From assembly GCA_023525975.1 (NCBI GenBank), contig CM042034.1:9927501-9991500 (forward strand): 64,000 nucleotides of DNA. Direction: 5' to 3'. Position 1 is the stretch's first letter. Each line of letters opens with the position of its first letter. Below are positions 44,704 through 57,900 of this stretch, piece after piece. The DNA is from Smallanthus sonchifolius (Eukaryota; Streptophyta; Magnoliopsida; Asterales; Asteraceae). The position numbers and the translations under genes are program-made. The notes beneath the pieces are model-generated. The model made no database searches, was not told the DNA's origin, and saw nothing but the letters and a program-made list of their open reading frames with translations.

Positions 44704-44967
44704 CAGGGTCGGCTCAATAGAGTATCTGGGCCAAGCAAGGGCTACCCAAAAAATAGGGTCCCCTTTTTTTATATGTAAATTTGGGCTTTTTGAGCAATTG
44801 GGCTCGTCAGATAGGCATGGAAGCATGAAAACAAGTGGAAATGATAAACACCAAAAGGAGCGTGTAATTAGCAATGAATTTAGGCGGTGATTTTGGAATT
44901 GGGGATTGATGGATTCCAAATATTTAGTTAGTTTTGTACCTTCAAAAAGGTTGAGCCGACGGCCGTG
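44704..44967. mobile_element. hAT-type MITE, relative of 6618-7089 (264 bp)
   Basis: Starts CAGGGTCGGCTCAATAG; the right end, reversed, CACGGCCGTCGGCTCAACC. Flanks AGAGTATT (44696-44703) and TGAGTATT (44968-44975) match at 7 of 8 bases. Shared GGGCC...AAAAAATAGGGTCC words link it to the copy at 6618. Confidence 0.8.
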
Positions 44968-44975
44968 TGAGTATT

Positions 44976-45735
44976 ATCTTATCTACACACGTATTAGTTT
45001 CATTTTAAGATACTCCTAAACATATATTTTTTTAGAAGAAATAAAACTCTTCTTCTTATGGAATATTCCAAAAGCTTCTTTTCCTGTATAAGGGCGTATT
45101 CATAAATTTTTTTTATAATAAATGTGTTAGAAATGGTCATGTCGGATGGGTGAGTAACACCTCAAAGTTGATTGAGGTTAACATGGTAACTTTTATTTGT
45201 GTGATTATAGCACATAAAATGATGTGGGTTTGACTAGCAACATTTTTCTTATCAAATAAAAATACAAAAATAATGATAATAAAAATTCATTAAAATGAAA
45301 ATCAAATCGTTTCAAAAACACAAGTTAAAAAGATTTTACGAACTTGAATATAAAGATGATTAATGTGGATGTCTCCTAAGTATTTATTTATTTGTATTAG
45401 AAAATTCAACACAAAATTTATAGGTTTGAGTTTAGTTTAAATGAGATTGGGTTAGTTTTGGGTCAATAAATGGGTTGTTTCGGGTCAACTGGTTGGTTCG
45501 TGGGTTAACCCACGTACTGTTATTATTTATTTTTTAGTTGTGTTTTAGGCATGAATTGATATTTTTATGTCAAAATTTAAAAGTTATAAGATGAGGTTGA
45601 CATTAAGCTTTATAGCTTAAATATAAATCTTTTATACACACTTTTTAACATTCCAAAAATAATAACGATTTAATAAACGGGTTTTGAAAAGAAAAGAAAT
45701 AAAAGATCGAGGGCCTTTCGAGAAGTAACGGAAAT
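44976..45735. other. Gene-free AT-rich DNA
   Basis: No coding frame, RNA gene or repeat edge identified. Confidence 0.4.
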
Positions 45736-45739
45736 AAGG

Positions 45740-46880
45740 AAATACAACTCTAGCCGCCACCCATTTACCATTTCACCACCCTCATTTGCCATTTTCTAGC
45801 GAGAGAAAGTGAGAGATAACCTAGATAGAGAAAGCCGGGTTTGGGTCGAAAGAGCTCTAAAGATCGTCGGTAATCATCTCGAGACTACAAAGCAAGAAAA
45901 ATCGGACCTCAACAGGTAACAAATCATCCTAAATCTAAGTTTTTAGTTTGAAATGGGTTTTATGGTTTTTGACACAAAAGGTATGGATTTTTACATGTTA
46001 AACGTGAAATAAACCTTATATCTAGACTCACATGAGCTAAACTAACATTTTTAATGTAAAAAGTTGGAAGCTTAATCATTGAAAAGCTTGGCCGCCATCT
46101 TCATGCAGAAAAACTAGGGTTTTCTGCGATGAAGACGACGAGGCGAAACTGATATAGTTTCGCTAAGACAGTTTCGTTGAGACATAGTTTCGCTGAGACC
46201 TAGTTTCGTTGAGATTGAAAAGAACAAAATGTTTTGTGTTTTTAACTTACTTTGAGTCATTTTATTTTTGTTTTTGTCTTATTTTTGTGTTTATTCGGCT
46301 TTTCATAAAAAATGACCGTTCTTGTTTGATTCAATAATCATGAAAAAAGAGGTTTTATAAAAATGGGGTTTTAATGAAAAAGTTGAAAAGTTTCAAAATT
46401 TTATAAGTTTGAGCATATTTTCATTTTGCGTATACTTATATTTAAGTGAATTTTTAGGAGCAACATGCTAACATTCCAGCACCAGGGGTTGATAAAGAAC
46501 ATATCAACACTATTGCACTAAGTGTCATCACTACCGAAAAACATGATGTATATATGTTTCAAGAAAATGTCTTCCAAGAAGAAACGAAGAAGAAGATGTT
46601 GACTCTTCAGAAACCTAAAGTTACAAAGAGAAAGGTATCGATCAACAAACATCATACAAACGATATTGCAAAAGAGAAAGGCTTTTGGGAATTCTCCTCC
46701 TAACAACTCTTCTCAACATGATGATAATTTTAATGATGCTGATTATGATCTTTTGGTGGATCTAACTCTAACTCCGAAGAAAAGAACGAAAACAAGAGAA
46801 CAAAACAACAACCTCAAAAACCACAAAGCCGTTTGTGAAGGTTTTGGGAATGACATTGGCAAAATGCCTCTATACCGGAG
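45740..46880 (+). pseudogene. Exon-like relic of unknown identity
   Basis: 45740-45915 resembles a leader (purine-rich, ending ACCTCAACAG before GTAAC). After a ttttag acceptor at about 46458, a frame reads EQHANIPAPGVDKEHINTIA and continues ~80 codons to a stop at 46702. The neighbouring frame then continues with SSQHDDNFNDADYDLLVDLT and a Lys-rich segment to 46880, so one frameshift near 46670 would join them. I do not recognise the protein. The frame ends where a solo LTR inserted. Between the leader and the acceptor lies a repeat of GTTTCG(C/T)TGAGAC (near 46150-46215). Confidence 0.35.
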
Positions 46881-46885
46881 GTGGT

Positions 46886-49827
46886 TGTCACACCCTCAAA
46901 TTCCACTAACGGAGTTTTACCGTTTTGGAAGGTGACAAACCAGGATCTCAAACATCAGTTACTTCAAACGACACTATATGGGACTTGAAATGTAATAATA
47001 TAAAAGATCAAGGTTCAGAGCGTATATGCTAAAGCGTTAAATGAAAGTAAATGCGCAAAACAACGCGCCCAAGTCCAATTACAAACAAAACATAAATATT
47101 ATTCGATAGATAATTATTTCAATCGGAGTCCAAGACACATGCATGACTTAACGTGATCCTGAGTGCCAACCTGAGAAAACATATAAGAAAACGAGTCAAC
47201 ACTAGGTTGGTGAGTTCACAGGTTTCAATCATTTAAAGTAAAGCGTTTACGGATTATGTACATTCAATATGCATATCAATAGGTTGCATGCCTATATTCA
47301 TGTTTTGCTAAAGCGCTCGCAACCGAAACTGACAGTGTGTTTGTTTGTTTGCCTCCAGCCAGGTCTATCAACTTTGACTAATGTGTTAAGGTCAATATAA
47401 CACCCGTTCGACCTCCAATTGAGTTAGCGCGACTAACACGGGTGGGGTTTGTCAAACCCAGTAGTACTACCAAAATTACCTCGTTCATACCATATTAACG
47501 GTCCGATGTGTGTGAGGACTTTTCATGACAGTGTGTTACGCTTAGCCTCAACAGTGATATCATATGAACTTCAATAAACCAAAAAGGTTGTGACATGTTT
47601 TCTCCCCCAAATAAAAACAGTAAAAGGGGCCGTGAAACTCACCTGCGTTGCGTAGTAGGTAGTATCACACAAGTATGAGATTTAGAATCTCAAGTGTTTG
47701 CCTGTACGGCTTACGTATGCCCTATAATTATAACACATAAGTTAGGGACATATGAGATTTGTGACGACGACACGGATGTTAGAACATCTTAATGCTTTCT
47801 AAGGATTTAAGAGTAGACGAACGTGTCTACGAAAATATATATATGTATTTCTTAAAATACTAATTAAGGATCAAAATGTTACGAGTCGAATGTTGTTAAC
47901 GAATAATATTAAATAAATAAATAAATTTGTACGTTAATGTCGTTTATAAAAGTTAGGAAAATAATATAATTTAATATATTATTTTTAGATTCGTAAGATT
48001 AATAATTAATCATTGGCAAAAATAATAAACATGTTATTTTTTTATTCGAGCAAATAACGTAGGTAAATAATATAACAACTTATATTATTAAATAGTTTAA
48101 ACATCACACGAGGTATTTAAACAAAGTGAAATAACATATATATATATATATTATTTAGAAATAGGAGTCACGAGTTAAAATAATATTAATATATTATTTC
48201 ATACGAAGTCGGGGTTTGAAAATGATATAAATATGTTATTTTAAAAGTAGTTATTTTAAATAAATGCGGTTTACGAATCAAACCCGAGCCTACGGGTGTT
48301 TTCCGGTTTAAAAACATTTTAATATATTAATTTAATAATATATATATATAGGTTTAATATTAAAATAGTGGCTTAAAAATAAATAAAACCAAAACAGGGG
48401 GAGGGAGACTCGAACCCGGGTCTCCTCCCTGCATGCACATGAGATTAACCAGTCCGCCCGCTAGGGTCATCGCAACATGGATCAGATTCAAATGGTTTTA
48501 ATCAACGATTCCAGTGGGTTCTCCCCCCTTGCGCGAACCGAAGCCAACCCAGTCCCAAATCCATCGATCTCGATTACGATTTGATTCAAAAGCATAGGGG
48601 TTTCGTTCAACAGATGTTTGCGAATCTATATGCGAATTTAATTGCAAATCTAACAAGTTTAAAGCCGTTAATTCTCGTTTGAAAACACCGAAAAACCCTA
48701 GGTTGAACTTGGAATTAAATTGAACGAATCCTATAATAAAACTTGCTGGAATAATGGGGCTTTTAACAAAAAGGGAATTTCGAATCTGTTAGTATAATTT
48801 AATTGGATTTAAAAAGTGTCTAGACTAGTATTCAATTAAACTCGAAGTGTATGAACCCTAGGTTCTGGATTTTGAAGGATTTGATGTTGTGAGATCAAAT
48901 TAACATAGGGCTATTAATAAACAGTGAATTCCGAATCGAGCCATGTGGTTTAATTAGATTGAGACAATGATTTAGATCGAAACCCCCAAAACAGATTATG
49001 GATAAACCCTAGATTACGGATTTTGTAAAATTCGATGATATAAGATTAAATTGATATGGGGTTTTTAAATAGTATCAGATTGCAAAGCTAATGGTGTCAT
49101 TTGATTAGATTTACACAGGGTTTAAAACAGGGTTCGATTAAACCGGTATCATATGAACCCTAGGATTGGGTTCATGATCGATTCGATGTTTTAAGCCACA
49201 AATATGATAGGGCTTTCAATTGATGGGTAAAAACGAAACTGATAATGCAAGAATTTACCAAATTGAGGTTCGAATTGACTGTGCTCGACCAAAACAGGTG
49301 TCGACTTGCGCGAGCTCGGTCTCCGGCGATCCTAATTGCTTCTCCGGCCGAATTGGAGTGTGCTAAAGGTTATCTGAGACTTGTACAATGTGTGCAGAGA
49401 TTCGATTTGTGATTTGGTATACATGAAATGGTGAATTTGATAGTATTTGTTAGTGAAGTCGGCGGTTACGACTATAGTGACATAATTGGGATTAATTCGG
49501 TAATTTAACGAGGATTAAAGGTTCAGTGATGATCGTGATTGTCATTAAAGTCTATTTCGGTTACGAATTCCAATCGAATTCGGCTATACTTCGCGGATTA
49601 GCCTTAAGAACATAAGGTTTGACTTTCACAAGTCAAACAGGAATAAGAACTCTTGATTTTGACTTTCAGAGTCAACAGAAATAGAATTGGGCTAATTACA
49701 ACTTGATCCCTGAAGTTTGAATCCAGATATTGACAGAATTAGTCCTTGGGATTTGAGATAAGTTAACTAGGTTAACTTTAACTGGATTTAATTAACGAAG
49801 TTAAATTGAAAAGTTCGGATTGTCACA
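46886..49827. mobile_element. Solo LTR of a long-LTR retrotransposon (2942 bp)
   Basis: Begins TGTCACACCCTC and ends GGATTGTCACA, with TG...CA edges. The flanking 5-bp duplication GTGGT is perfect (46881-46885 and 49828-49832). There is no internal coding region, so the element was reduced to one LTR by recombination between its two LTRs. The length fits Ty3/gypsy-type LTRs, but the family is inferred. Near 48640-49250 it holds several diverged AACCCTAGG-TTGGATTTTG blocks about 150 bp apart. Confidence 0.85.
48397..48472 (-). repeat. tRNA-like motif within the solo LTR
   Basis: The minus strand reads ...CCTAGCGGGCGGACTGG... (A-box-like) and GGGTTCGAGTCTCC (B-box-like). No full cloverleaf is apparent; probably a SINE-head or tRNA-derived fragment carried by the LTR. 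Confidence 0.4.
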
Positions 49828-49893
49828 GTGGTGATCATTCAATTGACTTTGAAATATTATGACTGATATGAGTACATCAACCTAGGGAGAGAT

Positions 49894-50251
49894 TGTTAGG
49901 ACTAAACCTAATAGGCTGAAGTATCAAAGAATCACCGGGATGTTCAGAAGAAAGAAGATCGAAGATTAGTTTTGCTAGCGAGAACTTTGACTTGTAAAGT
50001 TCTCGGTTCGAGAACTTTGTGGGTCGAGTACTCTAAAGTTCTCGCTAGGCCCAACCCATAGTAATACCGAGAACTTGTAATTAGCTATAAATAGTAAGCT
50101 TAATCATGATATTAGGGTTAGACGAGTAGTTATACGATTGTGTACGTATAATCAATATTTTATAATCAATACACAAGCGTTTAACAATGATTCCTCTCTC
50201 GTCCCCTTTGATTTCTTGCTTGCATGTGACGTTTTTGTTTCCGCCAGACTC
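49894..50251 (+). repeat. Probable copia LTR
   Basis: TGTTAGGACTAAACC follows a polypurine-like AGGGAGAGA, as at a copia 3' LTR start. A TATA box CTATAAATAG lies at 50085-50094. The right edge at CAACA (50251) is a guess; AACA at 50186 is an alternative. GAGAACTTTG/AAGTTCTCG words form short inverted repeats at 49978-50050. Confidence 0.5.
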
Positions 50252-50589
50252 AACACTTCGTTGAATCCACTGATTGAAGATCATACGAAGAAACCGGACC
50301 TTACATATATCAAGATATACTCTAATTAAAGATAAAAATTTGTTCGTTTTTACGATGTCATTAAAAAAAATAAGATTGCATAAAAAGTTAATAAGTTCAA
50401 AAGTATAGGCAAAACTAGTTTTTAAGAAAAAATTAAAAAAAGAGGTGGGGTAATTTTACCCTTATGCAAAAATATAGATGGTTTTCATTTTATCTATATG
50501 AGAATTGTGATTACTCGACTTTTTTTTGTCAAAATAGTAGAGTTAGCAAAACCCATTTGGTTTATGGGTATTTTTTTAAAATTATTTTG

Positions 50590-51437
50590 GAAACTGGGAA
50601 GTTCACTCCCGGACCAAGCGAACTAACACAAAGTTAGACCAGGATTCGCTCACGTGGCCAACAGACTCAAGTAAAAGAGACAGGACATGCTAGCATGGCA
50701 AACGCAGGAGGGAGTTCGATGTTGCTAGAAGTGGACTCTATGCGGAGACGTTAAGTCGTGCTTTCCTGTTACAAGTTTGTATGTTGGTGATGAATTGGAC
50801 CTACACTACACCCATGTGCTGTAAGATATTTTTGCTTAAATATTGATGTGAAGATGGTGAGAAAACCATGAATAATTCAACCTTATATTGTTGCGAGTTT
50901 GTAATGGAGAAGATGGGGAAGAAGAAGATCGAAGTGGAGGATTAGAGGATGTCGTTTTTTGGTGTATCTGTGAAAGCACATCTAAATAGGCTTGGTTCCA
51001 GTATGTTTTAAGTTGTCAAAAATACCACTGCCTAGAGCGTTGCTTGTACAACTTTTAAAGCTAAGGTAAGTCTGAAAGGTTGTACGATAAGGTAAGATAG
51101 TTTTTTCTGAGACAAACAATTCGATATAGTGCCCTAATGTAATAAAACATATGAAAGAAGAAGGTTGATGGAAATATTAATTATGCCTATGCTAGAATTT
51201 TAAAGCCCCATGATAGGTTTTAAGGCTACATCATCATAGATTCCTTTCATGTGACCTGATCGGACTCTGTTGATCAAAGTAGTGGACTTGAGTCTACTTC
51301 TAACAAGCGTAGACACATTCCTCAACTTGCCACGTCAACATCTTACCCACTTTGCTTGAATCCGCTGGCCATCTGAGCGGATCTTGGTCCGAGCTTACCG
51401 AGTCCGGTTGGTCTAGGAGCGAACTCCCAAGTTTTCT
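50590..51437. mobile_element. Non-autonomous DNA transposon with ~30-bp inverted ends
   Basis: Left AAACTGGGAAGTTCACTCCC; the right, reversed, AAACTTGGGAGTTCGCTCCT; similarity continues through (G/A)GACCAA. About 848 bp, with no transposase. The target duplication was not identified. It lies about 280 bp before the first transcribed-looking sequence of the WD40 gene. Confidence 0.65.
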
Positions 51438-51913
51438 AATTAGTTTCAGAAACACACAAAAGTTTTGAACAACATTTTGCTCTTTTTTCTCTCGATGATG
51501 AATATTTTAACTCTTTTTTTTATACTATTACCAAACGTAAAAACTGATGCAAAAATAAAAATAATACGTAAGCAAATATTAACGCATTTTATAATTATAA
51601 GTATGAATTTTTTTTATTTTTTTATCATAAAACCACTATAGGGTATAAACCATATTTTCGTAATTTTCTCGTATAATAAATATAAAATGCGTCATTATTT
51701 TTACAACGATAGCGTAGAGGTTGTCAATTTGTGAAGGCGACTTGTTGGTTTCAGAGCTTACTAGTTAGAACAATCCACCCATTGCAAAAACCCAAAAACT
51801 CACTCACCGACTTAATTTCTCTGTGTCAGATCCTAAATTATAAAATCCATCGGTTAGGGTTTCTATATTTCACTTCATGTGAATTTCGATCGTATAATCG
51901 TCAATCAACCGGA

Positions 51914-54900
51914 ATGGAATCGCTCTGCTTTCACGATGGCAACATCACCGACTTCATTGATGCTCGAACTCTACACGCTCGCACCGTACGTAATTTCTCT
52001 CATCTTCATTTATTTCCTCCAAATTTTCGCTATCTGTTTGTTTTTGTGTTCTGTTTTGCTTATTGTGATTTAGATATGGTGAAATGAAATTCGATTTTGA
52101 TGTTCGTATGCTGTAGCTTCCGATTATTGCGTGTACATAGTGGTTGTTTTAGTTTCACATTAACCTAGATTTCATATGAGGTAGCTAGCTTCCAGTTTGT
52201 GTTAGGTGTTTGGTGATTGCAGTTGAAATTCTGTTTCTGCTGTGGTTGATTTAGCTGGAAGAACATACTAGATGTTTACTTGAGTATCAATCAGCACCTG
52301 TTCATGTTCTGCCTTGTGTTATTAACTTCATTCATTTGTTCTGATTTTGGCACTGGTGAATTTTGGTGAATTCTGATTCTACAGGATATAAATCGCAGTC
52401 TGCAATTGCATTCGTCGTTCCTTAGAAGGCTTTCTCTAGAAAGAGAACTGGAGGTATGTGCTATGTGTTTAAATCTTGGTGTATCTTGCAAGAGATGTGT
52501 TTCAAATAGAATTATATATTTGATTAACATGTTTGTTTGTGGTCATTCAGGGGCATCGGGGCTGTGTAAATACCATTGCCTGGAACTCAAATGGCTCACT
52601 GTTAATATCTGGATCTGATGACACTTGTGTATGATTTCTCAATACTGTGTTTATATAACTTTTTTGTATGTTTTAGCATATGGTGGTTGTACAATCAAGT
52701 GGTATGGACCTGAATGACGCCTCTTTGTTACATGTTTATCAATATATATGCTTTTCTACTTAGTTTTTCAAAGTGCGTATGTGTATAAAAAACAACCTTT
52801 AGTTGTGCAACTGCTCCTGCATTTTGGTATGTATGCTTTGGTGGCTTATGATATTGAGTTAAAAGCTTGAAGTAAAAATGTTCCGTTTTATTACAGGTCA
52901 ATATTTGGAGTTATCAAAGCCGGAAACTCTTGCATTCCATAGACAGTGGTCATACTGCGAACATATTTTGTACGAAATTTGTTCCTGAAACATCTGATGA
53001 GTTGGTTGTATCTGGAGCTGCTGATGCTGAAGTAATACTTCAATTTTGGTCTTTTATCTAATTCTGTGCTGTCTTCTCACATTTACTGAAAATCCAAATA
53101 AATGACTGCAGGTTCGACTATTCAATTTGTCTCGCTTAGGAAGGAGGGGTGTTGAAGATACCGCTATTAACCCATCAGCATTATTTCAATGCCACACCAG
53201 AAGAATTAAAAAATTAGCTGTAAGATATATCTGGTTCCTTATTCTTAAGTTATGTGTCAAGATTTGGCATTAGGTCCGAATATAAATTTGGTTTGTTGTA
53301 GAAGTCTTTTACTTGATTCCTTGAGGCTACCCTTTTTTGGCAGGTAGAACCTGGGAATCCGAATTTGGTATGGAGTGCCAGTGAGGATGGGACTTTGAGA
53401 CAACATGATTTCAGGGAGTGCACTTCTTGTCCCCCTTCTGAATCTTCTCACCGAGAATGTCACAATGTATTAGTAAGTATTTTTTGGTCTATAACTAACC
53501 TAAATTTGTTATTCTCACTTGATATTAGACTTTATGTGGATTTTTTATTGGGATGAAAAATGTTAAGTTCTGCTTTTGCATCCACCAATCACCATCCTAT
53601 GATTGTTGGAATTGAAAGTGAGCACATTGATCTATCTAGCGGGATGACATGAAGCTTACAATTTAAACATCAAATTTGGTAATTGCACCATTACTAGAGA
53701 CATGGATTTAGGAATCTTAAGCATGCTAATGGGAGATTCTGAGCAACCAATTCAGTAAAGCTTCTTAACAGGAGTTAGGACTTAGTTCTTTTGCAGAAAC
53801 ATACAGAAGAAAAGTGAAGACAAGCCTAAGCAACTAACAAATATAAAATGCACAAGTCTAGATAGTCTTGTCATCTCATGAACTATGATAAGTCTTATAG
53901 TCAGGAGCGGGAACTAAGGGCCAACCTCTATTTCTCTCGAACTGTGGAAGCTCCTCTTACGTAACTTTTTCCCAACAGGGATTCACTATAGCTTTAGAAA
54001 TCATTTTAGGTTCAATGGCAGATAAAAAGTTAATATAAAAACATAAGTTACCTGTGGTCTTGGATCTAATTTGAACACCGGAATTGACCTTTCCTATGAT
54101 CAGATCAACCGGATGATTCCTAAGCTCCTTCCATGCAGGAGTAGAAGCTGATGAAGCTTTGGTTCAATGTGTGTGAAAGCAGCCTCTGGTAAGAGGCTAC
54201 CGAGTTTGGTTGACTAAATATTCTTCGCTGTCTTCTACTTTGATTTGATGTGGGCTATAAAACAATTCATTTGATGCAGCTTGTGGAATGGGCTGAAGAG
54301 GTAGGGTTCTAAAGGAATGATAGCATAACAAGTAACATGTTTAAGGTGAAACAATGTTGCCATTATCATGTGATGAGGGGATCTAATGAGGGTCTTGAGT
54401 TGTAGTAGAGTTATCTTGACACCCCTCTTCATCAAGATTTAACTTTTAAGCATTGGTTGTTTTCTTCTGAACTTCTAATACAACTTTCAAAAAAAGTTAC
54501 ATTGGTTGGTTTATTAATCACGATTCTTCTTTTGTTGAAGACTCGATGAGCTTTGGTCTTCTACCCTTTATTACCTCACAGCCGTCTTTCCATGTCTACT
54601 TGCGATGGTAAGACGTATTCTGAGTACAGTTGGTTTGTGTTCATTGCTTCAGCCTAGAAGTATGGCCTCATCATAGACTCACATAACATGGTTCTAGCTA
54701 CTTACATCAACCTCGATGTCTCCTTTCAACTACTCCATTATGTTCTGGAGTTCTGGCTATGGAGTTACGAATTCCATTTTGTTCACAAAAAGGCTTCTAA
54801 AATGCTATTCCTAATCTCAGGGCTGTGATCAGTCCTTACTAGCTTCACATGGTTGCGGTTCTTGTAAAATGGTTGATTGATGGAGGACTGATGCATATAT

Positions 54901-57900
54901 TTATAAAAGGTCTTGTGCTTCTTCCACAAGAGCAGAGATGATCCTTGGAATAGGACATCTTGGGCTGCCTGGACACCAACTCATTTTTGTAAAGTTTCAA
55001 TCTTGAGAAGTTGCTTCTTTAGGGTATATTCTCTAAAAGAAGTACGAGGAGTGTAGGCCCGTTTTAACACAAGCTAGAGATCGCGAGCAATTGTACCTTG
55101 GACATGATGAAAGGAGGCTTACGTTATGGTGGAGTTTTAACATACGAGTATATGCATTATTTGAGATCTAGAGGGAATGGTTAGCGTTCTCCTTTTAGAT
55201 GTGGCTACAGTCCGTGTCAAACACAGAGACGGGCAAGGGATTGTTCCATCCATGTAACCGAAAAGGTTACTTCTGACAAGGAAGGATTGGACTGTGTAAG
55301 AGACAGGAATAAATATTGCGGAAAATTTTTGGACTACTTTAATCACTGGTTTCTGGACAAGACAGTGACGACGGTGAGATGCAAAAATCCGTTGAAAAAA
55401 AAGGTTGCTCGAACGAAACTGACCGGAACAGGTACTCTGGACAAAGAACTGAGACCTAAAACAGAACAGGAACAGGGTGCGGCGGCGCGTCGCCTTAACC
55501 TAGAGCCTTAGCTCTGATACTGTGTAAAAATGATTGTCATCTGAATAATGCAATTACAATGGAGGGACCCTCAATATATAGGAAAATAGAAACCCTAGAC
55601 TAACTTGGGCCCGTGGGCTAAACATAACTAAACCCTAATAATAAACTAGTAACTATAATTAACAGACTGTAACATTCCAATAACCATGGTTAGTGGGAGA
55701 TAGGGTAAAGGTGAATTTGTGGGAGTGTTGTTCGGTTTTCTTAGTTTTGGTAAATGCAAAGTAGAGCATTGGAGTGGGTTTAGGTCTGACGTGGTTTTTG
55801 GAGCTACTTTTAAGTTTCTAAAAAGGGCCTGCGGTGAATAAGGTGTCACAAAAGCGGATCTGGGTCATTTTGTCGGACTAAGGCGATGAAGTTGGCAATG
55901 GCGGCAGCAGACATGCTGGCCAAAAAGAATCTGGCCCAAAGATGATTTTTCGGCAAGATCCAACGGCGACGTGTGGGTGGTGGGTTTTGTGCAACCTTTT
56001 GGGCTTAGGTTCGCTTGTTGAATGCGAACAAATGGTAGTCCTGTCATTGCTAGAATCGGCTTGTGATGTCGATTGTGTTGGGTTGTGAAGACTTGCGCAG
56101 GAATAAGGAGGGAGCCGACCCTAATGGGCTTGAGCCCGGTAATTAGTTTCTTGTTAATTAATTCATTAACCCTAATCCTAGTATTATAAATAGAAACTAT
56201 GATGTAATTGTATTCTTGAGCACCTAATAATAAAGAACCCTAGTTGCAAATTGGATGTAGGCCAATCGGGGCTGAACCACTATAAATCTCTCGTGTCTTT
56301 TACTTTCTGTTTATTGATTGTGTGCGTGTGTGTTTGTGATTCCGCTGCGATAACGGCTCTTGATACCTAACAGATTGGACAGACATCGACTATTGTAACA
56401 AGCGGCTAGGGTTTAGTGGGCGGCTAGGTTTAGGCATGTTGTATTCTAGTTGATCTCTGATTGCACACAAAATAGAGTTAAGCTTAAGCACCCTAATTAG
56501 TTCTATGGCATCGAAACAGGTTACAATCATGACACATGTGGCCTAATGTGATTTTCTTGTAACAAATCTGTTGATTATGATAGAAACACAAAGCGTAAAG
56601 TGAAGGAAGGGTTTTCGTTTTTAAGCTGTCATTCAATCTTCGGTTGTTACAGTAACTAAAAGCTCCTAGTGGCTACAAGCACTTTAATTATATGTTGAAA
56701 TTAGTTGACCTAATCATATTGTAAGCTTTACTTAATTCATTTCATATAATTTTTTATTTTCTTTTATTCACATGTTTTGTGTTTTATGCCAGCTTGACTT
56801 GCGATGTGGAGCAAAGAAATCATTAGCTGATCCACCTAGACAATCACTTTTTCTGAAATCTTGCGACATAAGCAGTACCAGACCTCATTTACTTCTTGTT
56901 GGTGGGAGGTACTCTTCATCACTCTCGTCACTTTACAGTTTATACCCATCTCATTTCATTTGCCTTCTAGCTGATTTGTTATTCCAATTGTTTGCAGTGA
57001 TGCATTTGCTCGTTTATATGATAGACGTATGCTTCCACCACTTTCTTCCTGCCGCCACAAATTGCCGCCACCTCCTTGTGTTAACTACTTCTGCCCAATG
57101 CATCTTTCTGATCATGTTAGTTATTTTTGTCAATATCTGCTTAATTTTTCTGTGCCACTTTGTTGATTTTGGTTATCATGTATTAATGTGAGGCAATTCT
57201 TTGATCCCTGTTACTCAAAGTATGATTTAATGTATTTTCAATAGATAGTGGCTTTTAAACTTTCAACATTCTTCTTTATTCTTTTGCTTTTTCAGGGGCA
57301 ACAAGGCTTGCACCTTACTCATGTTGCATTTAGTCCAAATGGAGAAGAGATTCTTCTCAATTATAGCGGTGAACATGTCTACTTAATGGATGTAAATCCT
57401 GGTATACTCCTTAACAGTTAACTTCATTAATGGCTAGTTATTAACCATGACTATTACATGTTATTAACCACTTGAAGTATTTTGTGGCTTTGTAGTTCAG
57501 GGAAGTTCTATGCGGTACACATCTGATGAGGCAATGAAGTTTTTCAATCCAACTGCCATTCTGAAGGAGGTGCAATCTAAACCGTCAGTCTTTGATTTCC
57601 CAAATCATTTTCATGCAAAGAGAAACCTTGCTGCTAGGGTATGCTTTCGTTTTCATTTTGTATGCTACTCTTGGTTTTATCACTTACAAAATTGTTAATG
57701 CTTGTTTTATAATTCTAAACTTTGTATCTAATGACTGTGCGACAGCTTGATCAATGCCGGAAACTTCTTCAAATTGCTGAAAGGTCCTTAAAAGAGGGAG
57801 CCAATTATTACTATGGTATTGAGGCTTGTAATGATGTTCTGCATGGTCATGGTCAGATTGGACACACTCTCATGCTTGAATGTTTGTGTTTACGGGCGCG

